From the NCBI GenBank assembly GCA_963783505.1, contig CAWAOP010000027.1:124001-188000 (forward strand): a stretch of 64,000 nucleotides of DNA. The letters are read 5' to 3'. This DNA comes from BOG-224 sp963783505. Lineage in GTDB: Bacteria; Acidobacteriota; Terriglobia; Bryobacterales; Bryobacteraceae. Both the position numbers and the translations under genes were made by a program. Each line of letters begins with the position of its first letter. Within the stretch, counting starts at the first letter, position 1. Under the pieces are notes generated by a model that searched no databases, was not told the DNA's origin, and saw only the letters and a list, made by a program, of their open reading frames with translations. This document shows, one piece after another, positions 8,123-16,632 of the stretch.

Positions 8123-8162
8123 GCGGCCTGCCCGCCCTTCGGGCGCGGGGAGGCCGCTTTTT
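8123..8162 (+). terminator. rho-independent terminator after paralog 5
   Basis: GCGGCCT (8123-8129) pairs with AGGCCGC (8151-8157) around an inner GC-rich hairpin (CCCGCCCTTCGGGCG), followed by TTTTT. Confidence 0.75.
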
Positions 8163-8282
8163 ATTTGGATGCGCCAAACCTCTATTTCGGACTCCAAACT
8201 CCCAATGGGCCGGTTGCCCCCTTCGCCGCCGTGCTGTTATCCTTGTGCTTAACGCACCCCTCATAGGAAAACAGGAGAAATC

Positions 8283-9290
8283 ATGGCAATTAAAGTCGGA
8301 ATCAACGGCTTCGGCCGTATCGGCCGTAATGTCGTCCGCGCCGCTCTGGACCGGACCGATATCGAATTCGTGGCGGTCAACGATCTGACCGACACCAAGA
8401 CGCTGGCTCACTTGCTGAAGTACGACTCCGTGCTCGGCCCGGTGGGCGTTCCGGTTTCGTCGGACGCGGATAGCATCACGGTGGCTGGGAAGAAAATGAA
8501 GGTCTTCGCTACGAAGGACCCGGCGGAGTTGGACTGGGCATCCGTCGGCGCGGAAATCGTCATCGAATCCACCGGCAAGTTCACCGACGCCGCGGGCGCC
8601 GGCAAGCACCTGCGCGGCCCGGTGAAGAAGGTCATCATCTCCGCTCCGGCGAAGAACGAGGACGTGACGATCGTGCTGGGCGTGAACGACGATATGTACG
8701 ATCCGGCCAAGCACAAGATCATCTCCAACGCGAGCTGCACCACGAACTGCCTGGCGCCGGTGGTAAAGGTAATCCACGACGCCTTCGGGATTTTGAAGGG
8801 GTCGATGACCACGATCCACAGCTACACCAACGATCAGAACGTTCTCGACTTCCCGCACAAGGACCTGCGCCGCGCCAGAGCCGCCGCCTTGAACATGATT
8901 CCGACCACGACCGGCGCCGCGAAGGCGATTGGACTGGTGATGCCGCAGTTGAAAGGCAAGCTGGACGGCTACTCGATGCGCGTGCCGACCCCGGATGTCT
9001 CGGTGGTGGATCTGGTCGCGTTGCTCGATAAGCCGACGACGGCCGAAGCCGTGAACGCCGCGCTGAAAGCCGCCGCCGAAGGCGCGCTGAAGGGCATTCT
9101 GGCGTACACGGAAGATCCCGTGGTGTCCTGCGACATGCTGCACAATCCGAACAGTTCCATCGTGGACGGGCAACTGACCAAGGTGCTCGACGGCAATCTG
9201 TTGAAGGTTGTCGCGTGGTACGACAACGAGTGGGGTTACTCCTGCCGCGTCGTGGACCTGATCGCGTTCCTGGTGGCGAAGGGGCTGTAA
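8283..9290 (+). CDS. gap: glyceraldehyde-3-phosphate dehydrogenase
   Basis: This 335-aa enzyme has the full family length. The NAD-binding start is INGFGRIGRNVVR (residues 7-19). The catalytic cysteine lies in SNASCTTNCLAP (about 152-163), and WYDNEWGYSCRVVDL is near the C-terminus (about 312-326). It oxidatively phosphorylates glyceraldehyde-3-phosphate in cytosolic glycolysis/gluconeogenesis. The acidic residue in VAVNDLTD fits NAD preference. AGGAG six bases before the ATG gives a strong ribosome site. pgk and tpi do not follow; a palindromic repeat does. Confidence 0.95.
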   Translation: MAIKVGINGFGRIGRNVVRAALDRTDIEFVAVNDLTDTKTLAHLLKYDSVLGPVGVPVSSDADSITVAGKKMKVFATKDPAELDWASVGAEIVIESTGKFTDAAGAGKHLRGPVKKVIISAPAKNEDVTIVLGVNDDMYDPAKHKIISNASCTTNCLAPVVKVIHDAFGILKGSMTTIHSYTNDQNVLDFPHKDLRRARAAALNMIPTTTGAAKAIGLVMPQLKGKLDGYSMRVPTPDVSVVDLVALLDKPTTAEAVNAALKAAAEGALKGILAYTEDPVVSCDMLHNPNSSIVDGQLTKVLDGNLLKVVAWYDNEWGYSCRVVDLIAFLVAKGL

Positions 9291-9296
9291 CCCGCT

Positions 9297-9396
9297 GTGG
9301 AGTGAGCCTCCGGCTTGCCACGTCGGTGTCCTCGCCGACGTTGGGAATCAGATGCCGGCACGAATGCCGGCATGGCACGCCGGAGGCGTACTCCAC
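9297..9396. repeat. composite palindromic intergenic repeat
   Basis: The outer arms (9297-9314 and 9379-9396, GCCTCCGGC/GCCGGAGGC type) enclose two small hairpins (CGTCGGTGTCCTCGCCGACG and TGCCGGCACGAATGCCGGCA). This is the same build as the elements at 15720 and 20088, with different words. Confidence 0.65.
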
Positions 9397-9405
9397 GCGA
9401 ATCCT

Positions 9406-9546
9406 CTATTTGGCCGATGTGTCGCTTTGCATTGCGCCGAAGATGTGTCCTTCGGTGTCCTTGAAATAGGCCAGCCACCCAACCCCGGGCACGGGCATCT
9501 TCGGAACCACGCACCGGCCGCCGCTTTCCTCCACTGTCTTGAATGG
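9406..9546 (-). pseudogene. C-terminal remnant of a VOC/glyoxalase-family protein
   Basis: The translation contains ESGGRCVVPKMPVPGVGW and FKDTEGHIFGAMQSD before a TAG at 9406-9408. That is the typical last beta-alpha-beta unit of VOC-superfamily (glyoxalase/bleomycin resistance-like) proteins, including the metal-ligand position in the DTEGxxFG strand. The N-terminal three quarters are absent in every frame upstream, where the S9 peptidase promoter begins instead. It is a truncated gene left in the gap. Confidence 0.55.
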
Positions 9547-9618
9547 ATGGGTCTTGGCATCCGCCAATGATAACCCAGCCGGGAACGCCGAATCCAAGGG
9601 CCGGCGCAATCGTCGGAT

Positions 9619-9624
9619 TACAAT
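9619..9624 (+). promoter_or_regulatory. putative -10 box TACAAT, 8 nt from the start codon
   Basis: TACAAT precedes the ATG at 9633 by 8 nt and no Shine-Dalgarno is present, consistent with a leaderless transcript. Confidence 0.45.
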
Positions 9625-9632
9625 GCTGAATT

Positions 9633-12566
9633 ATGCGTCTTCCCCTTCGTCTCCGGCGTGCGTCAATCGGCCTTGCCGCCGTCATCCTGGCGATTTCCGC
9701 GGCCCTGGCACAGACCGCGAAGCGGCCCCTGAATCATAAAGACTACGATGGCTGGCGCGCCATCACGGGCCAGAAGCTCTCGCCCGACGGGAAGTACCTG
9801 GCTTACGGCGTATTTCCCCAGGAAGGCGACGGCGAGTTGATCGTTCGGAACCTCGTAACAGGTCAAGACACGAGATTCCCGGCGGGCGCAAGGCCGCAGC
9901 CGGCGGCCTCCGCAACCGAAGAGGGCACGACGCCCGAAGCGCGCGGTACCGCCGTCGTCTTTACTTCCGACAGCAGGTACGCCGCGTTTTCGACTTTTCC
10001 TTCGAAGGCGGATACGGAGAAAGCCAGGAAGGACAAGAAGCCGGCCGACCAGATGCCGAAGGATGGCATGGTGATTGTGGACCTGGCATCGGGAAAGTCC
10101 AACAGCATCGACCGCGTGAAACGCTTCGCCGTTCCCGAGAAAGGCGGCGACTATCTGGCCTATCAGCTTGAGGCTCCGGAAACGAAGCCGGATACCAAGC
10201 CCGCGGCCCCCGCGACCGAAAATAAACCCAATGATGCGGATCGGCAGGCCAGGCCGGGAGGGCGAGGGAATGCGCCGGCGGCCAGCGCTTCCGCCAAGCC
10301 GCAGTTTGGGACCGACCTTGTTCTCCGCTCGCTCTCCGATGCGGCAGAGCGGACTTTTACGGATGCGCTCGATTTCTCGTTTTCCGAGGACGGCAAGCAT
10401 TTGGTGTTTACCGTTTCGGCGCACGACTCGGCGAAGAACGGAGTCTTTGTCGCGCGTCCGGAAAGCGCCGACGCGCCCGCGCTTCTCGCCGGGGGAATAG
10501 GCAAGTATTCCAAACTGACCTGGGACGAAAATCAAACTCAGCTCGTGTTTCTCAGCGACCGCGATGACGCCGATGCCAAGCAGCCGAAGCTCAAGATCTA
10601 CCGCTGGGATCGACGGCCGGGCGCGGCCGAGGCGCTGGTCTCGGGGGACATGCCGGGCTTGCGCCCAGGCATGGCCATTAGCGACAAAGGAACGCTCGGC
10701 TTCTCGCGCGATGGATCGCGCCTGTTCTTTGGAGTAGCCGTTCCGCAGCCCGAAAAGCCGGATGCGGCGGACGCTTCATCCGACGATAAGGCCGTGGTCG
10801 ACCTGTGGAGTTACCGCGACGACTACCTGCAAAGCGCGCAGAAGGTCCGGGCCACGCGCGAGCGCGACCGCACCTTTGAAGCGGCCTACCTGGCGCCGGA
10901 ACGAAAGGTAGTGCAGTTGGCGGACGAATCCATGGAGACTGTAATAGCTTCGGAGAGCCCCGAATGGATCCTGGGCACGGACGATCGCGAGTACCGCCGC
11001 CTTCAGGACTACGACGAGCACTACTCCGATACCTATCTGGTGGACGCCACCACCGGCGGACGCCGGCTGCTGGAGAAGCGCAACGCAGGCTCCGTGAGTT
11101 GGTCGCCAGGCGGGCGCTACCTGCTCCATTTCGACGGCAAGGACTGGAGCTCGATCTCCATTCCCGACGGCAAGACCGTGAATCTCACCTCGGCTCTCGG
11201 CGTGAAGTTCTTTAATGAAGACACGGATACGCCGAACCTGCCGCCCGCATACGGTTCGGCGGGATGGACCAAGGACGGCAAATACGCGCTGATCTACGAC
11301 CGCTATGACATTTGGAGCGTCGCGCCGGATGGCGGCGCGGCGCGCAACATCACCGCCAGCTACGGCCGCGCCCACGAACTGCGCCTGCGCTACGTTCGAA
11401 CGGAGACCGATCCGCGCGAGCGATGGATCGACCCGGCCAAACCGCTCCTGCTTGCGGCCGAGAACCTGAAGACGCACGACTCGGGATTCTTCCGCGGCTC
11501 GGTGGAAGGCGGCGAGCCGAAGCAGCTATTGATGGCGGCGAAGTCGTTCAGCACGCCGGTGAGGGCGCGCGACGCCGAGGTCTACCTGCTAACGGAGCAA
11601 ACCTTCGACGAGTTTCCGGACCTGTTCACCACTGGTCCGGACTTCAAGGAACTGCGCAAGGCATCCGACGCCAACCCGCAGAAATCGCAATTGCTGTGGG
11701 GCAGCGCCGAGTTGGTGAGCTTCAAGAACGCCGATGGCGTCCCGCTTCAGGCCGCGCTCTACAAACCCGAGGGTTTCGACGCGCACAAGAAGTATCCCAT
11801 GATGGTGTACATTTACGAGCGGCTTGCGCAGAGTGTGAACCATTTCGCGGTCCCGGCGCCGGGAACGTCCATCAACCTCAGTTACTACGTCAGCAACGGC
11901 TACCTGGTGCTCACGCCCGACATCGTCTATACCACCGGATATCCCGGCCAAAGCGCGCTTAAGTGCGTGCTTCCCGCAATTCAGGCGGTGGTGGACAGGG
12001 GGATTGTGGACGAAAACGCAATCGGAATCCAGGGTCACAGTTGGGGCGGTTACCAGATTGCCTATATGGTCACACAGACGAACCGGTTTCGCGCGGTGGA
12101 GGCGGGCGCTCCGGTGGCCGATATGATCAGCGCGTATGATGGCATCCGCTGGGGCACCGGCATCACGCGGCAATTCCAATACGAGAAAACGCAGAGCCGC
12201 ATTGGCGGATCGATCTGGCAGTATCCAACGCGGTTCATCGAGAATTCGCCCATCTTCTGGGCGGACCGCGTGCAGACCCCCGTTCTGATTTTGCAGAACG
12301 ACGGCGACGACGCCGTGCCGTGGTATCAGGGCCTGGAGTATTTTCTGGCGCTGCGGCGCCTCGGAAAAGAAGTCTACCTGTTCAATTACAACGGCCAACC
12401 GCACGGGCTGCGGAGCCGGCCCGATCAGAAGGACTTCACCATCCGCATGCAGGAGTACTTTGACCACTACCTGAAAGGAGCGCCGGCGCCGGACTGGATG
12501 ACCAAGGGCGTGTCCTATCTGGATCGCGACCAGACCGAGCTCGAAACGCTGATGGGCGGGCAATAA
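9633..12566 (+). CDS. secreted S9 family (prolyl oligopeptidase-type) peptidase
   Basis: This 977-aa exported serine peptidase starts with a signal peptide of about 26 residues ending ISAALAQ. Residues ~30-680 form a propeller-like region with SPDGKYLAYG and related motifs; a low-complexity Pro/Ala/Lys insert lies near 175-225. The C-terminal alpha/beta hydrolase domain carries the nucleophile in GHSWGGYQ (about 805-812), the acid in QNDGDDAVPW (about 888-897) and the histidine in NGQPHGLRSR (about 921-930). It likely trims oligopeptides outside the cytoplasm. The length exceeds classic POP (~700) because of the insert and larger propeller. The downstream dehydratase gene starts 39 bp later with its own -10-like box. 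Confidence 0.9.
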   Translation: MRLPLRLRRASIGLAAVILAISAALAQTAKRPLNHKDYDGWRAITGQKLSPDGKYLAYGVFPQEGDGELIVRNLVTGQDTRFPAGARPQPAASATEEGTTPEARGTAVVFTSDSRYAAFSTFPSKADTEKARKDKKPADQMPKDGMVIVDLASGKSNSIDRVKRFAVPEKGGDYLAYQLEAPETKPDTKPAAPATENKPNDADRQARPGGRGNAPAASASAKPQFGTDLVLRSLSDAAERTFTDALDFSFSEDGKHLVFTVSAHDSAKNGVFVARPESADAPALLAGGIGKYSKLTWDENQTQLVFLSDRDDADAKQPKLKIYRWDRRPGAAEALVSGDMPGLRPGMAISDKGTLGFSRDGSRLFFGVAVPQPEKPDAADASSDDKAVVDLWSYRDDYLQSAQKVRATRERDRTFEAAYLAPERKVVQLADESMETVIASESPEWILGTDDREYRRLQDYDEHYSDTYLVDATTGGRRLLEKRNAGSVSWSPGGRYLLHFDGKDWSSISIPDGKTVNLTSALGVKFFNEDTDTPNLPPAYGSAGWTKDGKYALIYDRYDIWSVAPDGGAARNITASYGRAHELRLRYVRTETDPRERWIDPAKPLLLAAENLKTHDSGFFRGSVEGGEPKQLLMAAKSFSTPVRARDAEVYLLTEQTFDEFPDLFTTGPDFKELRKASDANPQKSQLLWGSAELVSFKNADGVPLQAALYKPEGFDAHKKYPMMVYIYERLAQSVNHFAVPAPGTSINLSYYVSNGYLVLTPDIVYTTGYPGQSALKCVLPAIQAVVDRGIVDENAIGIQGHSWGGYQIAYMVTQTNRFRAVEAGAPVADMISAYDGIRWGTGITRQFQYEKTQSRIGGSIWQYPTRFIENSPIFWADRVQTPVLILQNDGDDAVPWYQGLEYFLALRRLGKEVYLFNYNGQPHGLRSRPDQKDFTIRMQEYFDHYLKGAPAPDWMTKGVSYLDRDQTELETLMGGQ

Positions 12567-12592
12567 CATTAGGGAAGATGGCCGCCGGCGGA

Positions 12593-12598
12593 TAGAAT
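12593..12598 (+). promoter_or_regulatory. putative -10 box TAGAAT, 7 nt from the start codon
   Basis: TAGAAT lies 7 nt before the GTG at 12606; no Shine-Dalgarno is present. Confidence 0.45.
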
Positions 12599-12605
12599 CG
12601 AGTTT

Positions 12606-13559
12606 GTGAGTCTCGCAATTCAAGCTTCCGATGTCCGCGCCGCGGCCGAACGCATACGGCCGCTGGCGCGGCGCACGCCCGTGATGACGTCGCCGGACTT
12701 CGACGCCGAAGCCGGCCTGCGCGCGGTGTTTAAGTGCGAGAACTTTCAGCGCGGCGGCGCGTTCAAGATCCGCGGCGCTGCGAACCTGATTCTCTCGCTG
12801 CCCGAAGAGGCGCTGGCGCGCGGCATCGTCGCGCACTCCTCCGGCAATCACGCTCAGGCGGTAGCTATCGCCGCGCGTCACGTCGGCGCCAAGGCGACCA
12901 TCGTGATGCCCGAGGACGCGCCCCGTTCGAAGCTGGAAGCCACCCGCGCGCAGGGGGCGACGGTGGTCACCTACAACCGGCACACGGGCAATCGCGAAGA
13001 AATCTCTGCGCGCATTCAGGCCGAAACCGGAGCGACGCCCGCGCCGCCTTTCGACCATCCGTCGATCATGGCCGGTCAGGGAACGGCCGGGCTGGAACTG
13101 CTCGAAGAATGCGGACCGCTCGATGCGCTGATAGCGCCCGTTAGCGGCGGCGGCCTCTTGGCCGGATGCGCGGTGATCGCGAAGGATATTCACCCCGGCA
13201 TTCGCATTTTCGGCGCGGAGCCCGCGGGAGCCAACGATACGTTTCTTTCGCTTGCGGCCGGCGAACGGATTACCGTGCCGCATCCGGACACGATCGCGGA
13301 TGGCTTGCGAGTTCCCTGCCCCGGCAAACTGACCTTCCCGGTGCTTCAGCGGTACGTGGAGCGGATCGCGCTGGTAACGGACGACGAACTCCGGGCGGCC
13401 GTGAGATTTCTGCTGCTGCGGCTGAAGATCCTTGTGGAGCCCAGCGGCGCGGCAGGGGCGGCGGCGGTCCTGTTCGGAAAGCTGCCGAAGGAAATCCGAT
13501 CGGTGGGGATCATTCTCTCCGGCGGCAACGTGGATTTTGAAGAGCTGGCGAGGTACTGA
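12606..13559 (+). CDS. threonine/serine dehydratase family (fold-type II PLP enzyme)
   Basis: This 317-aa protein contains the PLP lysine in GGAFKIRGA (about residues 50-58), the substrate-binding SSGNHAQ (about 79-85), and the phosphate-binding glycine loop SGGGLLAG (about 180-187). LSGGNVD lies near the C-terminus. This is the IlvA/TdcB/serine-racemase-like family without a C-terminal ACT regulatory domain, so it is a catabolic-type enzyme. It eliminates ammonia from Thr or Ser (or racemises Ser); the exact substrate cannot be read from the sequence. The GTG start is supported by the -10-like box and the conserved N-terminus. Confidence 0.85.
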   Translation: MSLAIQASDVRAAAERIRPLARRTPVMTSPDFDAEAGLRAVFKCENFQRGGAFKIRGAANLILSLPEEALARGIVAHSSGNHAQAVAIAARHVGAKATIVMPEDAPRSKLEATRAQGATVVTYNRHTGNREEISARIQAETGATPAPPFDHPSIMAGQGTAGLELLEECGPLDALIAPVSGGGLLAGCAVIAKDIHPGIRIFGAEPAGANDTFLSLAAGERITVPHPDTIADGLRVPCPGKLTFPVLQRYVERIALVTDDELRAAVRFLLLRLKILVEPSGAAGAAAVLFGKLPKEIRSVGIILSGGNVDFEELARY

Positions 13560-13565
13560 TTTGCG

Positions 13566-15581
13566 TCATGCTTCGTGAACACCGCCATAGGTCTTAACGC
13601 GGCCGGTCATTTCACGCACCTTGATCTCGTCCAGAGCCTTCTTCCCCGCAGCCAGCGTATGCAGGATGGCTTCGACATCGAACACGCTGCCGCCCCACGA
13701 GCCGCCGCTCACATCCTGGAGCGCGGCCCAGAGCTTCGTATCGGCGGGCAGCCGGGGATCGGGAGCGAGATCTTCGCGCTGCGTCCGCCGCGCCAGAATG
13801 GAAGCCCCGGCTTCGCGGCCCACACTCACGCCGCGCTCGCCGACCATGTTGACCGAACCGCGGAGGTTCGAACGGTCGATCACGATTTCGATCAGATCGT
13901 CGTCGCGGAGCTTTCCCAATGGCCCGCCGGCCAGCGCCTCGGGCGAGACGTGACCGATGCACGCGCCGGTGGAGACGCCGCTGAACCGCGCGTCGGTGAC
14001 GAGCGCAATGCGTTTCCCGAAGGAGAGATACTTCAGCGCGGCCGTAAGCTGGTAGGTCTCCTCCATGCCCGATCCCATGGGCCCACGGCCGGCAAGCACG
14101 ATCACTTCGCCGGGCTGGATACGATCGCTTTTGATGTAGGCGATGGCGTCCTTTTCGGTGACGAATACACGCGCCAGACCCGTCAGCCGGTAGACCCCAT
14201 CGCTCGCTACAACCGAAGGGTCAATGGCTGTCGCCTTGATCACGGAGCCTTCCGGGGCCATGTTTCCACGCGGGAAACAGACCGTGGAGGTAATTCCGCG
14301 GCGCGCCGATTCCTCCGGGGAGAAGATGATATCGTCCGGGTCAACGCCGTGGCGCTCGCCGAGCAGCGACCGCAGCTTACGGCGCCGTTCGGAGCCTTCC
14401 CATTCGTCAAGCTGAACGCCCAACGTGACGCCGCTCACGGTGAGGACGCTCGTATCCAGAAGCCCGGCACGGCGCAGGTGCAGCATCACTTCCGGCACGC
14501 CGCCCGCCAGGAACGCCTCCACCGTGGTGTGGCCTTTCCGCCCGTTGGGCAGAACATCCACCAGGCGGGGCGTCGCGCGGTTGATGCGCGTCCAGTCCTC
14601 GACCGTGGGACGCCGCAGGCCCGCCGCATGGGCAATCGCCGGCACGTGCAGAATCAGGTTGGTGGAACCGCCGAATGCCGCATGGACGGTCATGGCATTG
14701 GCGATGGCGGCATCGGTCAGGATCTCGCGCAGAGGGATGCCCCGCCGTTCGAGTTCCAATAGGGCGCGCGCCGAGCGCCGGGCGCCATCCGTCCAGATGG
14801 GCGCGCCCGAAGGGGCCAGGGCCGAGTGGCCGAGAGCCATGCCGAGAGCCTCGCCGACCACTTGCGACGTGGCGGCCGTTCCGAGGAACTGGCAGCCACC
14901 ACCCGGTGACGCGCAGGAGCGGCAGCCCAATTCCGCGGCGCGCTCCAGGCTCAGCTCACCGTGCGAAAACCGGGCGCCGATGCTCTGAATGGCCGCGTTG
15001 TTTTCTCCCTCGATGGGAGCCAGGGACACGCCGCCGGGGACCAAAACCGCCGGCAAGTCGCCGCAGCCGGCGAGCGCAAGCATCATGGCCGGCAGGCCTT
15101 TGTCGCAAGTGGCCACGCCCAGAACGCCTCGCCGCGTCGGCAGGGAGCGAATGAGGCGGCGGAATACGATGGCGGCGTCGTTGCGGTACGGAAGACTATC
15201 GAACATGCCCGGCGTGCCCTGCGTGCGGCCATCGCAGGGATCGGTGCAGGAGGCTGCGAACGGGATGGCGCCGGCGGCCGACAGTTCGCGCGCGGCGGCT
15301 TCCATCAGCAGCCCGACTTCCCAATGGCCGGTGTGGTAACCCAGCGCGACGGGCGTGCCATCCGGCTCGCGGATGCCGCCGTGGGTCGAGAGGATCAGGA
15401 ATTCCTTGCAGCCCATGGCGGAAGGCTTCCAGCCCATGCCGGCGTTCTGACTCCAACCGAACAGGTCACCGGACGGGCGCTCCCGCAACATCTGGGCCGT
15501 GAAAGGCAGCGACCCGCGCGGGCCTGGCGCGCGGATGGGAACATCAAGCAGGCTTGGCTCGCCGGAATCGAACAGGCTCAT
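13566..15581 (-). CDS. YjhG/YagF-type sugar-acid (xylonate) dehydratase
   Basis: This 671-aa protein belongs to the IlvD/Edd dehydratase superfamily and fits the ~655-aa YjhG/YagF branch, whose characterised members dehydrate D-xylonate to 2-dehydro-3-deoxy-D-pentonate. Likely Fe-S ligand cysteines are in CTDPCDGRTQGT, ATCDKGLPA and SPGGGCQFLG. The C-terminal DARFSGVSTGACIGHVSPEA is the family signature. I start at MSLFDSGEP (15581); the frame from 15818 runs through a repeat. It is divergent from the GntR gene at 15865, which probably regulates it. No KDG-type aldolase is adjacent, so the next step of the pathway is not in this window. Confidence 0.82.
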   Translation of the reverse strand: MSLFDSGEPSLLDVPIRAPGPRGSLPFTAQMLRERPSGDLFGWSQNAGMGWKPSAMGCKEFLILSTHGGIREPDGTPVALGYHTGHWEVGLLMEAAARELSAAGAIPFAASCTDPCDGRTQGTPGMFDSLPYRNDAAIVFRRLIRSLPTRRGVLGVATCDKGLPAMMLALAGCGDLPAVLVPGGVSLAPIEGENNAAIQSIGARFSHGELSLERAAELGCRSCASPGGGCQFLGTAATSQVVGEALGMALGHSALAPSGAPIWTDGARRSARALLELERRGIPLREILTDAAIANAMTVHAAFGGSTNLILHVPAIAHAAGLRRPTVEDWTRINRATPRLVDVLPNGRKGHTTVEAFLAGGVPEVMLHLRRAGLLDTSVLTVSGVTLGVQLDEWEGSERRRKLRSLLGERHGVDPDDIIFSPEESARRGITSTVCFPRGNMAPEGSVIKATAIDPSVVASDGVYRLTGLARVFVTEKDAIAYIKSDRIQPGEVIVLAGRGPMGSGMEETYQLTAALKYLSFGKRIALVTDARFSGVSTGACIGHVSPEALAGGPLGKLRDDDLIEIVIDRSNLRGSVNMVGERGVSVGREAGASILARRTQREDLAPDPRLPADTKLWAALQDVSGGSWGGSVFDVEAILHTLAAGKKALDEIKVREMTGRVKTYGGVHEA

Positions 15582-15719
15582 AGGCTCTCTGAGAACTTTC
15601 CTAGTTCTGAGACAACCGGATAAGGCTCCAGGATTCAGCGATTTGGAGCAAAGAGTTAGGATTTGGCCCCCGGATGGGGGCCGGGCCGTAATTCCGTTTG
15701 GAGGGCGGATCGGGCCGAT

Positions 15720-15808
15720 GTGGGGCAGCCTATTCAGGCTGCGGACCCGCTTTTCAGCGGGTCCAGCCGGCTGAAAGCCGGCTGCAGGCAGGATTGCCCG
15801 CCCCACTA
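15720..15808. repeat. composite palindromic intergenic repeat (multiple hairpins)
   Basis: An outer TGTGGGGC/GCCCGCCCCAC pair encloses three perfect hairpins in a row: GCAGCCTATTCAGGCTGC, GGACCCGCTTTTCAGCGGGTCC and GCCGGCTGAAAGCCGGC. Fragments of the outer word (CGCCCCACTAAG) also occur near 1275, so it is dispersed. Confidence 0.7.
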
Positions 15809-15826
15809 AGGAGTTCAAGACCCCGA

Positions 15827-15855
15827 TTGACGAAATCGAAGTTGTAAGTTATCCT
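15827..15855 (+). promoter_or_regulatory. sigma70-type promoter of the GntR operon
   Basis: TTGACG (15827-15832) and TATCCT (15850-15855) are separated by exactly 17 bp. The predicted start of transcription is within a few bases of the ATG at 15865, so the mRNA would be essentially leaderless. The operator overlaps the -10. Confidence 0.6.
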
Positions 15856-15863
15856 ACAACTTC
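15838..15863. promoter_or_regulatory. GntR-type operator, 9-bp inverted repeat
   Basis: GAAGTTGTA (15838-15846) and TACAACTTC (15855-15863) are perfect inverted arms with an 8-bp spacer, covering the -10 and ending one base before the start codon. TTGTA/TACAA half-sites are typical of FadR-subfamily GntR proteins, and the adjacent gene encodes one, so autoregulation is the simplest reading. Confidence 0.7.
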
Positions 15864-15864
15864 A

Positions 15865-16632
15865 ATGACTAGGGTGCGCCTGGAACCCGTGCGCCGCGCG
15901 AGCGTGAAGGACCAGGTCTTCGAACAGCTCCGGGACCGGATCATCGAGCGGAAGTGGCCGCCCGGCGCGAAGATACCCTCGGAGAACGCTCTCGCCGTGG
16001 CGCTCGGAGTGAGCCGCGTCTCGATCAGGGAGGCTCTGCAAATGCTGGCCTCGCTGGGGCTGCTGGAGACCAGGCACGGCGGGGGGACGGTGGTCCGCGA
16101 ATTCTCCGGGGAGATCTTCCTCAATCCGCTTCTTCCCATGCTGGCCCTGGACACGCCGGATATGCTCCACGTGCTCGAATACCGGAAGATCGTCGAGAAG
16201 GGAATCGTGTCCCTGGTGGTGAAGCGCGCTGGGACTGCGGATTTAGAGGCGCTCGAAGACGCCTTCCGCGCCATGGAAGAGCACAAGAACGACGCGCACG
16301 CCTTCGCCCAAGCGGATCTGAGCTTCCATCTCGCTTTGGCGAAGGCGACGGGAAACCCCGTCGTCATGAAAGTGAACGCCGTCATCACGGACATTCTGAA
16401 GGTCTCGATGTACGGCATCGTAGACTCGCTCGGCACAAAGGACGGCCTGCACTACCACCGGAGGATTCTGGATGCGATCAAGGCCGGGGACGGCCCGCGG
16501 GCGGAATCCCTCATGGAGGAACACGTCGAGCGCACCATTCGGCGGTTGAAACGCAATAAGGGCGGGGATTCAAAATCCCGCGCCGGGAGGAAATTGGATG
16601 GCAACACCCGAAGAGATTCAGCGAATCAGTAG
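15865..16632 (+). CDS. GntR family transcriptional regulator, FadR subfamily
   Basis: This 255-aa protein has an N-terminal winged helix with the GntR signature (LRDRIIERKWPPGAKIPSE, then LGVSRVSIREALQML, about residues 20-65). A helical FCD-type ligand domain follows (about 95-235), with FHLALAKATGN and HRRILDAIKAGD carrying likely metal-ligand histidines. Such proteins sense small organic or sugar acids. The gene heads the transketolase operon and lies divergent to the sugar-acid dehydratase. Its last 35 bp overlap the next start (16598), and the tail past residue ~232 is polar and variable, so the C-terminal tail may be dispensable. Confidence 0.88.
   Translation: MTRVRLEPVRRASVKDQVFEQLRDRIIERKWPPGAKIPSENALAVALGVSRVSIREALQMLASLGLLETRHGGGTVVREFSGEIFLNPLLPMLALDTPDMLHVLEYRKIVEKGIVSLVVKRAGTADLEALEDAFRAMEEHKNDAHAFAQADLSFHLALAKATGNPVVMKVNAVITDILKVSMYGIVDSLGTKDGLHYHRRILDAIKAGDGPRAESLMEEHVERTIRRLKRNKGGDSKSRAGRKLDGNTRRDSANQ

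Noticed and set aside
7659..9173. Minus-strand ORF of 504 aa
   Set aside because: It runs opposite gap and paralog 5 and is a GC-skew shadow.
11589..13283. Long minus-strand ORF of 564 aa
   Set aside because: It is a shadow opposite the S9 peptidase and the dehydratase, Arg/Gly-rich with no domain pattern; both plus-strand genes have full catalytic motifs.
13575..14762. Plus-strand ORF of 395 aa
   Set aside because: It is a shadow opposite the YjhG-type dehydratase, whose Fe-S and C-terminal motifs are clear.
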